64,000 nucleotides of DNA from Daphnia pulex. Lineage: Eukaryota; Arthropoda; Branchiopoda; Diplostraca; Daphniidae. The stretch covers positions 11,068,501 to 11,132,500 of the forward strand of contig NC_060021.1 in the NCBI RefSeq assembly GCF_021134715.1. Direction: 5' to 3'. The notes below the pieces were generated by a model, which was not told where the DNA came from, did not search any database, and worked only from the letters and a program-made list of their open reading frames with translations. Shown here in pieces: positions 36,211 through 49,281 of the stretch. How positions within the stretch are numbered: the stretch's first letter is position 1; each line of letters starts with the position of its first letter. The position numbers and the translations under genes were made by a program.

Positions 36211-39200
36211 CTAGACAAAACCAAAATTTTTAGTACGAATGGCTAGGAGAAGTTTGTTACGCAAGATCGTCCTCGAGGAGTACAGCGGAACGTAAAGTCT
36301 CGAAATGCAAGTATTCGCCGTAGGTAGATGGACATCATCGGCTGGACGAATGGTCACCGTTGGCATGGGCTGGAAACCTTCCTCGGAGGCAGGCAATGCC
36401 GGCGATCCCGTCCAAAAGTAGACTAGGTCTTGTCGCTCTTGAGTCGTCATCTTCTCGACGATAGACCAGAGCCAGCGTTTAAAGCGCAACAGACGCTCGG
36501 GCGGCTCTCCAGATTCGTCGTTGAAACTTGTATACGAAATGAGCGTCTGTACACGGATCTCGCCTGTGCCGTTCAGTAGAAGTCGCAGATCCTCGGATGT
36601 TAATCCTTCCAAGGCATTTTGAGGCAACACGTCGAAAATGCCCAAACGAATAGACTCCATGGCTTTGGCTTGCGTCCTAACCATTCGGTATTGAGCGTAA
36701 CGCCTCACATAGCTGTGAATGTTCTGAGAGGTGACTTCTATGTCTTTTCCACCAGGAATCAGCTCCACAAATCCCGATCCTTCGTCAGGGCTCAGGTCAA
36801 TGCTGAATGTCAAATCCAATCCACTAAGATCTTTTGTTTCGGCATCAACGACAAGCTGACGGAAGGATTCATAAACAACGGGATCGAAAAAGGCCAGATC
36901 ATGGAACCGGATGGGACGACCAAGGATTGCCTTGAGGACGTGACGATTCAATGCAATAGGGCACAATTCGTTCTGGAGGAGACACAGGCCCATCAGGCGA
37001 CCAACGTTACGGAATGCGTTGAGGCGCTCGGTAGAAGCTTTGCCTTGACGAGGACTGTAGAAACCTTGTTTGCCAGGGCAATAGAAGAGCGGAGCCGTAT
37101 CGTCTTCCTCGACACCATCGTCAGCGTCAGAACCGGTCGACGTTCCAGCTGTGGCGGTGGTGGGGTTTTTCCTGCTGCCAAGATTGAAGAGAAGATCCAT
37201 TTCCAAAATGGCTTCCGACGAAAGCTCTCTGCCTTGTGCTAACTGACTTTGACCTGATGTGAGAAAAACATGTAGTTAATATCACGTCTAAGACATTTAA
37301 GTTTCTTTCTCTGAATTCTTACCTAGAATGACGGCGACGGCTTCGTTGACCCTTTGTTCTAACGAGTCTTCTGACGCCAAAAGCATAAGCAATTGAGCAG
37401 GTGAGAGTTCCAAAAGCATGCCGGTAATTTTGGCAGCCAGGGTGGGTCTTAGAGCGGCCACTCGAGGATACAGTCTTTCTCCCAACTGAATTACGTGTGG
37501 TGAGAGGTGATCGTTGTTGGTGGTAGGAATTTCGCCATCGGGTTGGAAAGGACGGGCATCATAGTTCAAGGTCCGAAGACGAGCATCGCGAACTTGTGAC
37601 AGACGGGGTGGACCGTGACGTCGTGACTGATCTCCTGAGATGGAGCTGCGATTTCGACGACGTGCCTGTACAATAAATTAACTCATTAATAATCCCAAGC
37701 AAGCTGAAAATCAGATGACAAATACAATGAAGATAAACAAACAAATTATTACAATTCCTGATTGAGACTGAGAAGCTTTTGATCCAGCTCCAACTTGGGC
37801 AGCGTCCAGATTTGGCAATTTTTCTTGCGAGAGAATGGCTTCAGCAATGGCTGTATAGAAGCTGCGGGCTACTCCAGATCCTTCGCCTGGCTCGTCTTTG
37901 AACGTCACTTTAACTCTACTAACGGCCAATGGAGGTTGCGTGGCCGTTGCACGTCTGCAATGGGTGTTGTATTGCGTATTGAGTTCCTTGAATGTCTGCG
38001 TAATGAGCATTCCGCGTTCACGATCCATTTTAAACAGTGTCAAGTCACGCTGCTGCATGTTCCTCAGGCGCTCCATTTCGCGACGGAAACGAGCTTCTTT
38101 GACTGGGAATCCACCGAGCTCAGCAATGACCGATCCAGCTTCCGTTCCGACATCGTCAATAAAAACGCGACCAAACAAGTCTAATGTCAATCTCCAGCGC
38201 CCCAACAGCAAATCGCTTGAAATTAACTGGCTCACATTCGGAGTGGAATTTTTACCCATCCAAAAGCTAGAAGCGGATGGTGCCGTTTCTTCCGTTTTCT
38301 CTCTCGGTACGGTAGACGGAGTACTGCCTGCGGTACTTGTGCCTGCAGGGGCATTGTCTCTCACAGTGCCAGTCCGAACGATAACGCTCTGAGCAGTGGC
38401 AGCAGCCCGTCGGGGTGACACAATGACGCTGCTGGCCACACTTGGACTGACACGGGCTACTTCAATCACTTCAGCGAATTCCGAATCTTTCAAAGACAAA
38501 TTCTGAGGAGTTTCCTGGATGACTTCAGAAGTTGAATGAAGTGGAGGAAGTGTTGGTTGTTGTGGATTCAATGGGGTCGCCACTAGAGGGGGAACTGGAG
38601 CTTGAGCTGGATCCGTTTGTACCTCCGGTGTCCTTGTAGACAGTCCTAAACGAGTAGGTATAACTTCAAGAGGATTGGTCGAGCCAGGTGGATGATTTCC
38701 TGATGGCTGGATCGTGATGGGTTGGCGAGGAGCGCCAAAAAGTTCTTCGCGGCGAGCAGATGGTTGCAGAAGATGCGGTTGGTCCGCCAGAGGCAACGCT
38801 TCAATCATCGGTAGAGCAAACGGATCCGGCTGTGGGCATCCCAAACACAACGTCGACTCGGAGCGACGGAAGAATGGATGCTTGCGACCACTTTGCCGGA
38901 CTACAGCTTCTTCTTCGCCACCAACAGATTCAGTGTCCATGGCTCCCCCGGTTTCTTCATCCATATCAGCATTTTCGTTTTCGTCCTATAAATCCCATTT
39001 TGTAATTTTAGAAAATGTGAAAAAAAAACTACAATGAATTCATTAAGACTCAATGTTATCTTACCGGTTCGTTGAACATGTCAGCGATGTACTCTTCACC
39101 ACTACCATTATCACCGTACGGGTTGGATTCATTTCCCGACCGCATGTAATAAATAAGGGCATCGAACACATAGGCAATGTGCTTCAATGACGAGACGTCA

Positions 39201-42200
39201 ATAACGGGCAGGGTGTCGGAATGCTCGCCATTGTGAGCCCGCATAAGTGAAAGGCAGTAATTCAAAAATTCGCGCCTTCCCGTCAAGGGATCCGGCACTT
39301 CGTTGCCCCGTTCTCCGCCAGCACCACCAGCCTGTCCTCTACGGCCGTCGTAAGTTCCAGGTGCAGCTCCCGAACCAGCCAGTGCAGAGGCTGCCGAACT
39401 TGAAGATGCGGCCGTTCGAGAGGAAGGTAAAACTGAACTAGCAGTAACCATTCTAACCAAAGTAAAATGAATTAGATACTCATAAATCGGAACGGGGGGG
39501 GGGGGGAAATAAAAAAAAATCAATACCTTGACAGCGGTGTTCTTCCATACAAAGTAATATGGTTTGAAGGTGTTCCGTTCGGTGTAGAAGCGTTGGATAA
39601 AGCTACTCCAAAGCGTAGCTGAGCTTCGGTCGAGTCCATGACGTTGACCAGCCAATCCCAGACTGGCTTCAACCTGAATTCCAAAAATTGTTGCAGCTGA
39701 ATGGACTCTTGGTTGGTGATGTCCAAATTTCGCGAAAGGGTGGGAGCAAGTGCCGGATAATCCAAAAGCATCGTGAGCAGGTCTGCAATCTGACGAACGA
39801 CCAGTCCAAAAGCCCGAGCTAATCCGCTTGCTGTAGTAGCCATGGAAAAGGGTTCCGGTACCACGGGAAGTGTAGCTGTGGCGGCGGCAATTGCAGCAGC
39901 AGCCGCAGATCGGCGAAGAGAAGTAGGTTCTAAGTACATCAAATTGGTGGTTGAACCACCGACAGCGTTTCCACTACCGACGGCCCCATTGGCGCCAGCG
40001 CCACGTACGGCATTGTTCTCTCGATGGCGAATGGCCCACATCATCGATTGCGGAGCCATGCCAGAGGTACCACGGACAGGGGCAGCAGCAGTGGCGGGTA
40101 CGGCGGACGAAGGGTTATTATTGCGGCGTTCCAGTTGTTCGTCTGAGAACGCAAATTCCTCCGTATCTTGTTCGTCCGTTTCACCACCGTCCGATTCATC
40201 CTCTTCTTGACCAGTTGAATCGCCAGATTCATCATCAGAGAATAACGCCAAGGATGCCATGGCCGCATCGGAACCGGCTGTAGCTCCTGTCTGCACACTA
40301 CGTTGGACCGAATTGTTGTCCTACAAATATTCAAACAAAGTAATACAAAATTTAATGAAAAAAATCCGTTCATTGCTCAACTTTTAAACACCTACCTGAG
40401 TGTGAGTGCTCTGATTATCGTTATCATGTTCGTGCTCGTTGTCATCCGAGTCGCTTTCGGTCTCTGCTAGGAGGTCCAGCTCCATATCCGATTCACCACC
40501 AGCATTTTCTCGTCGACCAGTTCCATCACCGCCGCGACCATTGCCTTCGGCATCTTCGTGTTCTGAATTGTCCGCTTCAGCATCGCCGTCACCTTCTCCA
40601 TCGCCTTCATCACCTTCGATGGTGTCTAGTTCTTCAGACTCCATACGGCGAGTGGTGGCACGACCACCACCTGCAGCGCTGGAACCAGCACCGAGCGATC
40701 CAGTTGGTACAGAAGAGCCGTCCGCGTGTTCTTCGTCGGCTGCTCGGGGTGTTAGCGGTTGTAAGGGATCGACGGAAAAGAGTTCCTCGCTTCCATGAAT
40801 GGCGTCGGCGTTGGAAGTCACCAACGGAAATGGGACAGTTGGACGGGCGACACCTAACCGGACGGGTACGATCAGGGCATCAGCTGCTTCGCACAGTTCT
40901 TCAATGGCCAGATTAATAAGAGCCTGGAATACTCGCTTGCATTTCATCAACGGCTGTGAAGTAACACTGGCACTGGAAGCATTATTCTTCTTCTTTCCAG
41001 ACTGAGGAGCGATCTCAACGCTAAAAACGACAAAGACCCGGACGACCGAGCGCACGAATCGCCTAGCAGCAAGACGAGCTTCCTGTTGTCTCGACCACCA
41101 AGTCTTGTTCTCCATTTCAGCGATGAGCGTAGTCAAAAGGCTGTCCAGCATTTCAACCGAACATTTGACTAACATGCAGTGAGTAAATTTGTCCAATAAA
41201 GTAGTCCCACTTTGGCTTTGAAGATATGCTTGATCTTCGGCGATGGTACTGGAACCGGCAACTGTTTCCTCTTTGTAGCCAGAGAGCAACATGGCTTTAA
41301 CTGATGACCAATCATTCAAAAGTCTATCCAATGCCATTCGGGAGAATCTCGGTGGTTCTAGATCGTGTTCAGGCATATCTGGTTCCAGTTCAGATGTTAA
41401 AACTTTTCTCGAAGCGGCGATTCCAGTTGATCGGGAACGGGCGGGTCTGTACTGTCGTTGTTCAGCCGACTGACGACCGACTGTCTGTACAAGGAAAAGC
41501 AGTATGTTCTCTCCTTTACTATTGGGTATGTTCACCAGATCCGTCTCGTGGACCAAGCGGCAGAGTAATTCGAATCGAAGTTTTTGATTGCCTACAAATC
41601 AAGATATAGAGTTAATAATCAAAGACTTTAGTAGAAATAACATTGAAATGAATTACCGGCAACCAAAGCCTTGCATTTACACTTTTCCCAGCAGTCACAA
41701 TAAGCGGTGGGCGATGTGCGCTTGAGCTTGCAATCGTGACCCTTGTGACATACGCGGGCGCACTCGGTACAACAGCAAAGGGATCCCGTAAGGCCGCATG
41801 TTCGGCATTCAAAGATATCCTGATTAATGTGTTCGGCTCCGGTCCAAGTGAAGCTGCACGTGTCGTTGCTACAGAGAACATGGAGCGGTGAGTCATCCGG
41901 GCTGCAGCCATTCTTGCCCAATGGAAAAATGAAACTCTGCAACAGCTTTTTCTGAGCGTCCACTTCCGTTGTAATCTGTCGAAATAATCTAGTGGCCACA
42001 TCTAGCAAAAGTAATGCTGCGGGGTAGGCACGAACGGCAACCGCTTGCATGAACGGTGTGTGACCTTGAGCGTCACGCGCGGAAAGGAGTGTCTGTAGAT
42101 GAGGGGTCAGAGCTGGACTCTCGGTGATGGCCTTCAACGCGGCCAAGGAATTGGCACGTCGTTCAACAGGGTCGGAAACGGCAGCAGCCGCCATTTTGGA

Positions 42201-45200
42201 GGAGCCACATGCGCCGGCACTGCTCGAGCCAGCTTGATCGTCATCGCCGTGATTGGACGATTCCAAAGACATCGGTTCCGGTGGCCAATTGAGCGTCGGA
42301 ATAGAAATGTTTTCTTCGACTACGGAACTACTACTGGGAACTCCCGAATCGGCTGTGGAACTTTCCGATGGTCGAGCAACAGCAGCACGCCTCATCATCT
42401 CTCTGAGACTTACAGCCCGGGAGGAAGTGCTCAAACCCACCGGAAGGGGATCTAGAGGATCAGCGATGGAGTTGGCGACGGGTGCTACATTTCGCTCGTC
42501 TTGAACGTCCGCATCTTTGTTTGAAGTTGGTGAGCACATGGATACGCAGGCGTGGATTACGTTTCGACCACCATCACAGCGTTCGTTGACGATACTCTGG
42601 ACGCCGGAAAGGCGATAGGCTTCTGAAGACGTTTCTAAGCAGTTCATGACGTGGCGAACGCCATCGATATCGCAGGCCAGCAACTTGGGCATTAATAATT
42701 GATTTTCGGTGACGAGTACGAGTAATATGGCTTGAGTCTTCTGTCCAGGACCAACCCCTTGCAGAGAATGGGAACCGAAACCCAGGCAGCGCATTGGTGG
42801 CAAATCCAGCAAATGCGGATCACGAATAGAATCGAGACAGTCACGTGACAAAGGGTAGATTGTGCCATTTCCATCACGGAGCAGAGTCAAGGCGTCACCA
42901 TCTCCTGTATTGAAGAGTCCAATGTTTCGTCCGACGTTGAGGCCCATGAACGAGGTATAGTCCGTTGGTATATTCGATTCATACTCGGCTTTTCCCGTGC
43001 TCAGATTGTAGATTGTGTACTTGAGCTGAGAGCCAACTTTGTTGACCGTGTGAATACCTTGTCCGTCTACTGAGAAGGCTAAAATCTGTCCGGGATCGGC
43101 CAACGTCACTCGTCGCGGGAGTCTTTGGAAACAATCAGGGATCCGGATGGATGAGCCCGATTTTACCACCTAAATAGAGAAAGAGTAACATTAGATTAGG
43201 GAAATTTCGTGGATTCAAATATTCACAATCGTCACTCACCTGCAATTCGTCTTTACGCAATAAACGGCAATCTTGTAGAAGCGAAGCAGGATCTTCGCTG
43301 CCGCTATTTGCCGGCACAACTAAATCTTTAGCTTCCTTGCCGCTGTAATCCTTGTTAGACGGAAAACGAACAGCAGCGTAGGCGCCGTCCACCTTGAGGA
43401 CGCGGCCAATGGGCACATTCTTAACATCTTCGATGAAAATGACATCTTTTAACACCCATTCCTCTTCGTCGCCACGTTTGTCTTCGCTATCGCCGCGCGG
43501 AGCTGGTCTCTTGTGTTTCTTTTGTGAGCCTCCTGCTACGCTCCCCGTTTCGCTGCAAGTGCTGCTGGCTGGCGATGGAGGAGGAGGCATGTCAGGTTTT
43601 TCGACAACCGCCTCACGAGTGCTCGATGTTTTAGAGGTTTCGGCGTTGCTACTGCTGCTACTTCCACTTGCAGCATTGCCACGTTTGCTGTCACTACTAC
43701 CTCCGGGTGGAAGAGGTGGAGCTAGGCGGACCAAGGGAGGGGGTCCTGGGACGATACGGAATCGACAAGTATCAGTCCAGCTCCATGCTGAACCTTGCAG
43801 CTGACCGACTTTCGGCACACCATCGATGATTGAGAATCCAATGGCTCCAGCTTGATACATGGGACTACTTCTCATACACACCTGAAGAATAAAATCAACC
43901 ATAAGCTTTAAAAAATGATAACAAAGAAATAGCTATTTCGTTATTTACCTGTGCGCCAGTAACGATATCGGAACCGGAAGCTGAGCTGCTGTGGCTCTTC
44001 TTAGCTTTGGTTCGGTATTTGTCCCAAAGTTTACGGCGTTGGCCTGGTGGCAATACGCCCCACCAATAAATGGCTCCATTTTCTAGTCGAACAGCCGAGT
44101 AGAGTGAACAGGTGTCGAGTGAAACGATTTTTTCGCCGTGAAATTCAGAGGGGTGCTGGGCAGCATGTTCAAGTCTTGTGATACCGGGAACGTGAGCTAC
44201 AGTTTCATCTAACCAGCTGGCTACTTTTCCCGATTCCGTTACCACAGTGCACCGTATGACGGATGCCGACAGCAGTACAATTTTTTCAGCATAGAGCCCC
44301 AGTGTAAGAGCTCGTGGGTGATGAGCGTGAGGGAAATCCAGGTGACGATAAGGCTCCGCGTCAGTCCATTTCCATGAGAGGATTTGACCAGATGTACTAA
44401 GTGCGATCAACTCAGAATACATTGCAGCAATGCTGGTGAAACGGGGAGACGGACCACTAGAGCCTCGTTCAGGCCAAAATTCAAGCTCGTCTGACAGACC
44501 TAGAGGGCTCTGTGTTTGATGTGGAGTGTCTTTCTTTTTGCTGCCATCCAGGTCACGTTCGTACCAAGTGTCTCGAAGCGCTGTTTCCAGCCAACGACGT
44601 GGTCCAAGATAATGTCGATCTCGCCAACGAAACATCCCAGATTCACGATCTGCTCCTCCTGTCCCTGCTCCACTACCACCACCTCCACCTCCTGTGAGAC
44701 AGTTAATCAATTTTGCTACAATTATATTTCATAAGTTGTACCCGATTAAATAAAAAAAAAAAATGAAAAGCAGGATTGTTAATAAAAAGACAACTACCTC
44801 GATCACTGCTGCGTTCTCGTTCGCCTTCCACGCTTCTTCCACGATTATTTCCGGATGGGCGGCTGCGAATGGTTGAATAACCAAACATGTCTTCTGAGAA
44901 CATGGCGTCAGCGTCAATAATGACGGAAGGCCCTGCATGGTCAGAGTGTAGCCCTGCACCAGGATCGAGCAGAGAAATCAAGTCTTCGGGAACGTATGAA
45001 TCCTGAGAATCGTCAACGTCTTCACTCTCATCATCGTCACGTGAAAGCAAATTGTTGACAGCTTGATTGACATCCAAGTTGGTTCTCTGCAACTCGCGAA
45101 TAATAACGCTTCTGCTTTTTCCTTGCAGGACAACTTGGGCTTGTGAAACTAGTTCTTCAGGGACAAAGACAGGTCTAGAGCTAGCCATGATGACACCATG

Positions 45201-45754
45201 TCCCACTGCCCCGGAAGCCAAAAGTCCTGTTCCCCTAGATCCACTGTTGCTTGCACCCCTGAGACTGGAAGCTCTGAGCAACCTGCCTCTTTTGCAAGTC
45301 TGGCGACTAGGACCTGGGCCAGATCCCTTGCCATCTTTCCCCCGGTTTGCTTCATTTTTGCTCAGATCTAAGCGATCCGGTAAAACATTGAAGGCAAGTC
45401 TGCACACCCTTCCATCCTCCAGCAGAAACACAATATGGGAAGGTCCCACTACACACTGCTGGACAGGGGAACGTAATGCACTGGTAAAACCAGAGTTGAT
45501 GTGCCCAAAACGGTTGGTTTTATCAGCAAGTTCTTTAAGCCTGCAAAATCATAAGAAAATTTGCATTCAATATACTACATTCGTTAGAAATACGTTTTTC
45601 ATTATCCCTGTACAAAAATGGGAATCGAAAAATGGTAGGTATTGGGAAATACGAAGGTGATGTGTTGGCAACAAACTTACCGATCCAATATCACTTCTTC
45701 TGTGGTGGGTAATGATTGCACGAGAAAATGAATATTTGATGATCCCGACATCAT
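36211..45754 (-). CDS. UBR5: HECT E3 ubiquitin ligase UBR5 (hyperplastic discs)
   Basis: Large nuclear/cytosolic E3 of the N-degron and chromatin/RNA pathways (Drosophila hyd). Coding exons in transcript order are 45681-45754, 44798-45540, 43949-44691, 43240-43881, 41657-43169, 40396-41591, 39527-40320, 39065-39452, 37753-38985, 37323-37665 and 36211-37253, giving 2903 aa (human 2799). Seen in order: N terminus [19 protein letters not shown] at ~146-190 ([14 protein letters not shown]); RCC1-like propeller blades on both sides of residue 300-1100; UBR-type zinc box at ~1165-1235 ([39 protein letters not shown]); acidic Ser-rich tracts at ~1550-1640; MLLE/PABC at ~2505-2560 ([29 protein letters not shown]); HECT C-lobe with catalytic C2872 in [11 protein letters not shown], 31 residues from the end exactly as in human. 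Start taken at the first of two adjacent ATGs. Confidence 0.96.
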
Positions 45755-46534
45755 GAAGACAAAACTGATATGTAATTAAGAAACTCTCGAACAATTTTTC
45801 CTTTTTCTCATGGGTCTCTGTCTAGACCATCATGAGCAGGCTTAATAACGTCCAGCATGGAGTCTTCTCAATTCTCTCAATTTTTCTCTCTTGGAAACAG
45901 CGTTGCCACTTTGAATCCTTTGCTCGCGATTCGCTCGTGTTTTGTTCGAAATTTTCATTGTTCACAAAAATGCTCGAATTTCGAAATAATGTTAACAAAA
46001 CGTTTTGTGTTCGATTATGTAACGTTTTAATTTCGTAAATTGCAAAATCTTTTGACTAGTGAAACCATGAAACCTTTAATTCTTCAAATAAGAACAAAAT
46101 GCTATGTTATCAATTCGACTTTTAAGTTTTCTATTCCTTTTTTCTAACTCATACTTCAAGGTAGTGCACTACAAGAACCCATATAATATTGCTAAGGTTT
46201 TGGCAATCGCAATTTAAAATTACGTCATAATGCAATAAATAAATTGCAACATAATCATATTATTACACCACCTACGTCTAGTTTTCCTACTGATGGGTTG
46301 GTATGGTAACGCCACATAGTGGCAATTTTTGAATAACGAATTCAAAATTTGGTAGCTCCAGTTGGATAAATGTAAAAAACAACAAAATATAACTTGGAAT
46401 ATATGTATTAGAATAGATGTTAAATGATTTAGCAAACGAACTTGATTTTTAATATGGGAACGTGTAAGAAGAAATAAATTGGGGATTCAATCGATATGGT
46501 GATATTCCATGGATATGGGCTATTAGGCATTTTT
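45755..46534. other. UBR5 promoter and 3' flank of the RING-W2 gene
   Basis: No coding sequence. Both neighbouring genes run leftward, so this holds the UBR5 5' UTR/promoter and the 3' end of the RING gene. The middle is AT-rich without visible motifs. Confidence 0.5.
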
Positions 46535-48448
46535 TTATAATATACTTATACATTCAATATCAATAGATTCATTTAGTTTGTCTTCATGCAATGATTTTTC
46601 TGCCATGTACGACGAAATCAAATCAGAAATCAAATATGCGACAAGTTTGCTTCCCCCTTGAAAACCTGATTCGCCGGAGGATGGAGCAACGATCGATGGA
46701 TCGATAACCCATGACAAGAGGCCCTCTTCACACAGCACCTCAAAGATTTCTTGCATCAAACCTAGAGAAATCGTTCAAAATTAAATTAATATTGAATTCC
46801 GTTATCCATCGCTAGTGACCACCTTTGGGATGTTGTAGCTTAGCGACCAAAGTTTGTACAACAAATATCAGTTGCATTCCGCTGCTATCACTCTCGTCAA
46901 TGTACCGTTTTAATATTGAAGATGTCCAACGTTTCAAAATTGCATGGTTCAGTTTGCAATCTCCACTTTTATCTAGTTTAAAAAATATATAGATATTTAG
47001 ACACATTACGTAAACTATTAACATAAAATTGGGAAATTTACCTTCAATCGAATTATTTATAGCAGCAGTGGCCAATGCAAAAATCAAAGCAGAATAAAGC
47101 TCGTGTAAATCTCTATAAGGAGTTTTGCTCAAATCAACTTGTACTTCTATCCCTGCACATCAAATTTAAAAAGTGGTCCGTGAATTGTAATGTTCCGCAA
47201 CAGCAAAAGCTTACCTTCTTTACTTTCATGCAGGGCTGCAGTGAAAAGATCCCGATTTGATAACAATTCGAGAGAAACCTTGTAGACATATTGTTGCTAA
47301 TGAATAGGGAAAAAACGAAATAGGTTTAACTTGATAACTCAAGGTAGCGCAAAAGAAAAACAAAATACTTCTATCCAAATGAAGACAATTTCGTCCGATA
47401 ATAAATGTCGATTAACAAACGCCAAATACTCCTGCATTTTGTACTGAAAATCTTGAGGTTCGCCACGGATGGGCAATCGTTTCTCCCATAAACCTTCCAA
47501 TTTAAACACAGTTTGGAAGTGAATATCGCACTCGGATTTTCGGACGTTAGCCATGGCCAGTGTTTCGTTGTTTTCGAGTTGCTTCATAATGTCATCCTCG
47601 GCTCTGTGGATTGATTTCGTCAATTTCGCCAGGGAAGACTTGATATCCCTTTTGAGATGACGAGAAATCCACTCTTTTTCTCGATTCTCCATTTCAATCA
47701 TTCTAGATTCAAGCTCGATCAACAAATTGGCATAGTCTTTCTTGTCCATTTGATGTTTCTAAATCAACAATAAAAAAATAAATAAATTATTTCAAACTCA
47801 AATGAGTCTCATCTGTATAGCGCGATCTACCTGAAACCAACTGCAAACTGTTTCTGTGGCCGCTGTCAATTGATTTCTGGCGGGGGCTGGGCTATTCAAA
47901 AGCATTCTCAATTCCGAAAGAAAAGTGTCGATTTTGGAACCAAAAGGTGACTGTCCAATTTGAGTTGAGGTGGAAAATTCCTTCCTAAGATGTCCCATCA
48001 TCTCCGTTTCCACATCCTGCGCACATTCCGCCAACACAACTAAGGAAGCTTGAATATCGTTTTTGAGTTCGACAGACTGAACCACGCTGTCCTTCTCGCG
48101 AGCCTCGATATCAGCAAGTTTCATGTCTAATTCGATCAAGGATTCGACGTAATTATTGTTTGGCAAATCTTCAGAAAAGGAATGAATCTTCCTGCAGATT
48201 GGACACTTGATTTCGGTATTTTGTTTAATTTCCTGTATGTTACGCAATATACAATAAACGTTAATTTTAGAAAATTACCAAATTATTGCTATGTTTATAC
48301 TAACCGTGAGACATGATCGGCAGAACGTGTGGGCGCAAGGTAGAAACTTGGGTTCTCGATTTTCGCCATATTCCTTCAAACACATGCCGCACGTAATCAA
48401 AAAATTCGATTCAAACGATTCGCTGATGGACGACGAGTGTGACGACAT
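46535..48448 (-). CDS. RING-finger protein with coiled coil and C-terminal W2-like (eIF4G-type) domain
   Basis: Candidate E3 ubiquitin ligase not matching any family I know. Coding exons in transcript order are 48305-48448, 47831-48232, 47369-47758, 47215-47296, 47042-47152, 46823-46972 and 46535-46761; phases agree throughout and the product is 501 aa. A C3HC4 RING uses C20, C23, C38, H40, C43, C46, C58 and C61 (CGMCLKEYGEN, PCAHTFCRSC, CPIC). No B-box is seen. Residues ~75-260 contain two related helical blocks (VESLIELDMKLADIEAREKD and LLIELESRMIEMENREKEWI), suggesting an internal duplication. Residues ~353-480 resemble the W2 HEAT domain of eIF4G: ELYSALIFALATAAI, ILKRYIDESDSSGMQLIFVV, QTLVAKLQHPKGLMQEIFEV, then W and a GGSKLVAYL helix. 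The role of the fusion is unknown. The W2 assignment comes from pattern, not a search. Confidence 0.75.
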
Positions 48449-49281
48449 TTTCTCCACGTGTCAATGTAACGATCGCAAGCCCCTGGAAGTCTATAGTCGT
48501 CGCTTTCGGATGGGTTTTCACACACACTGCAACAAAATAATAATCAAGTTAAGGATTGCACGACTGCTGATTTGATTTGGGTGTCTGGGCGAGAGAACAA
48601 GGGCACGACCTAACGGCACGGAAGACGAGAGAAGAAAACGGTCAAACACTTTGTTGGGGTAATAAACAAGTCGAATTGAAAGAGAAAGAAAGAGGGAGAG
48701 GGTAAGAATCAAAGTCTTGATTGTGATTGGCTGTAGACATTAAAAGAAAACCCTTATTTGCCCCTTCCTATCTCGAGCGTTTATTTTTGTTACACGTGGA
48801 ACTTCTCCAATAAATTTAATGCCAGGGTGGAAAATATTACGCCAGGGTGGCAATAAAATAATCGCTTACACAGACGAAAGAAATTAAATGAGCAAAATTG
48901 TGGATAACTTGATAATTTTGCGAGCTCTTTTCGTGAGGAAATAATCAGTCACGAAATACAGTAGTACGATTCACGGCTGATAGGGTCGCTGGTAAGCTAA
49001 CAACGAGTCATGATAGAAATTTCAGGGTACGTCAAAACCAAGAGAGCGAACTGGCCTTAATTTTAGACGAATATCGTAACACTGCCATCTGGAATTCTGG
49101 ATGGTGAAACGTGAAATAGTGGTGCAATAACAACAAAACAAAACGAGCTCACTTTCAAGTTTCACGGTTCCACGCCGGGGACTCATTTAGCAAAGCTAAT
49201 TTCTTTGTTATTTTATAACCTTTCATAACTTATTTATTGCTGATTTTTTGTTTGCCGTTTTGAGTATCTGTAATATATAAA
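48449..49281. promoter_or_regulatory. Bidirectional intergenic region RING-W2 / RIOK3
   Basis: The two start codons face away from each other across 833 nt. A purine-rich GAAAGAGAAAGAAAGAGGG tract lies at about 48676-48700, and GCCAGGGTGG is repeated at about 48822 and 48842. Either may be promoter elements; no TATA box is obvious. Shared regulation is an inference from the head-to-head arrangement. Confidence 0.4.

Noticed and set aside
36619-37242. 207-codon plus-strand open frame
   Set aside because: It lies antisense to the UBR5 HECT exon, has no family motif, and the minus strand is clearly the coding one.
43394-43804. Plus-strand frame rich in Leu and Gly
   Set aside because: It is antisense to the Ser/Pro-rich UBR5 exon 4.
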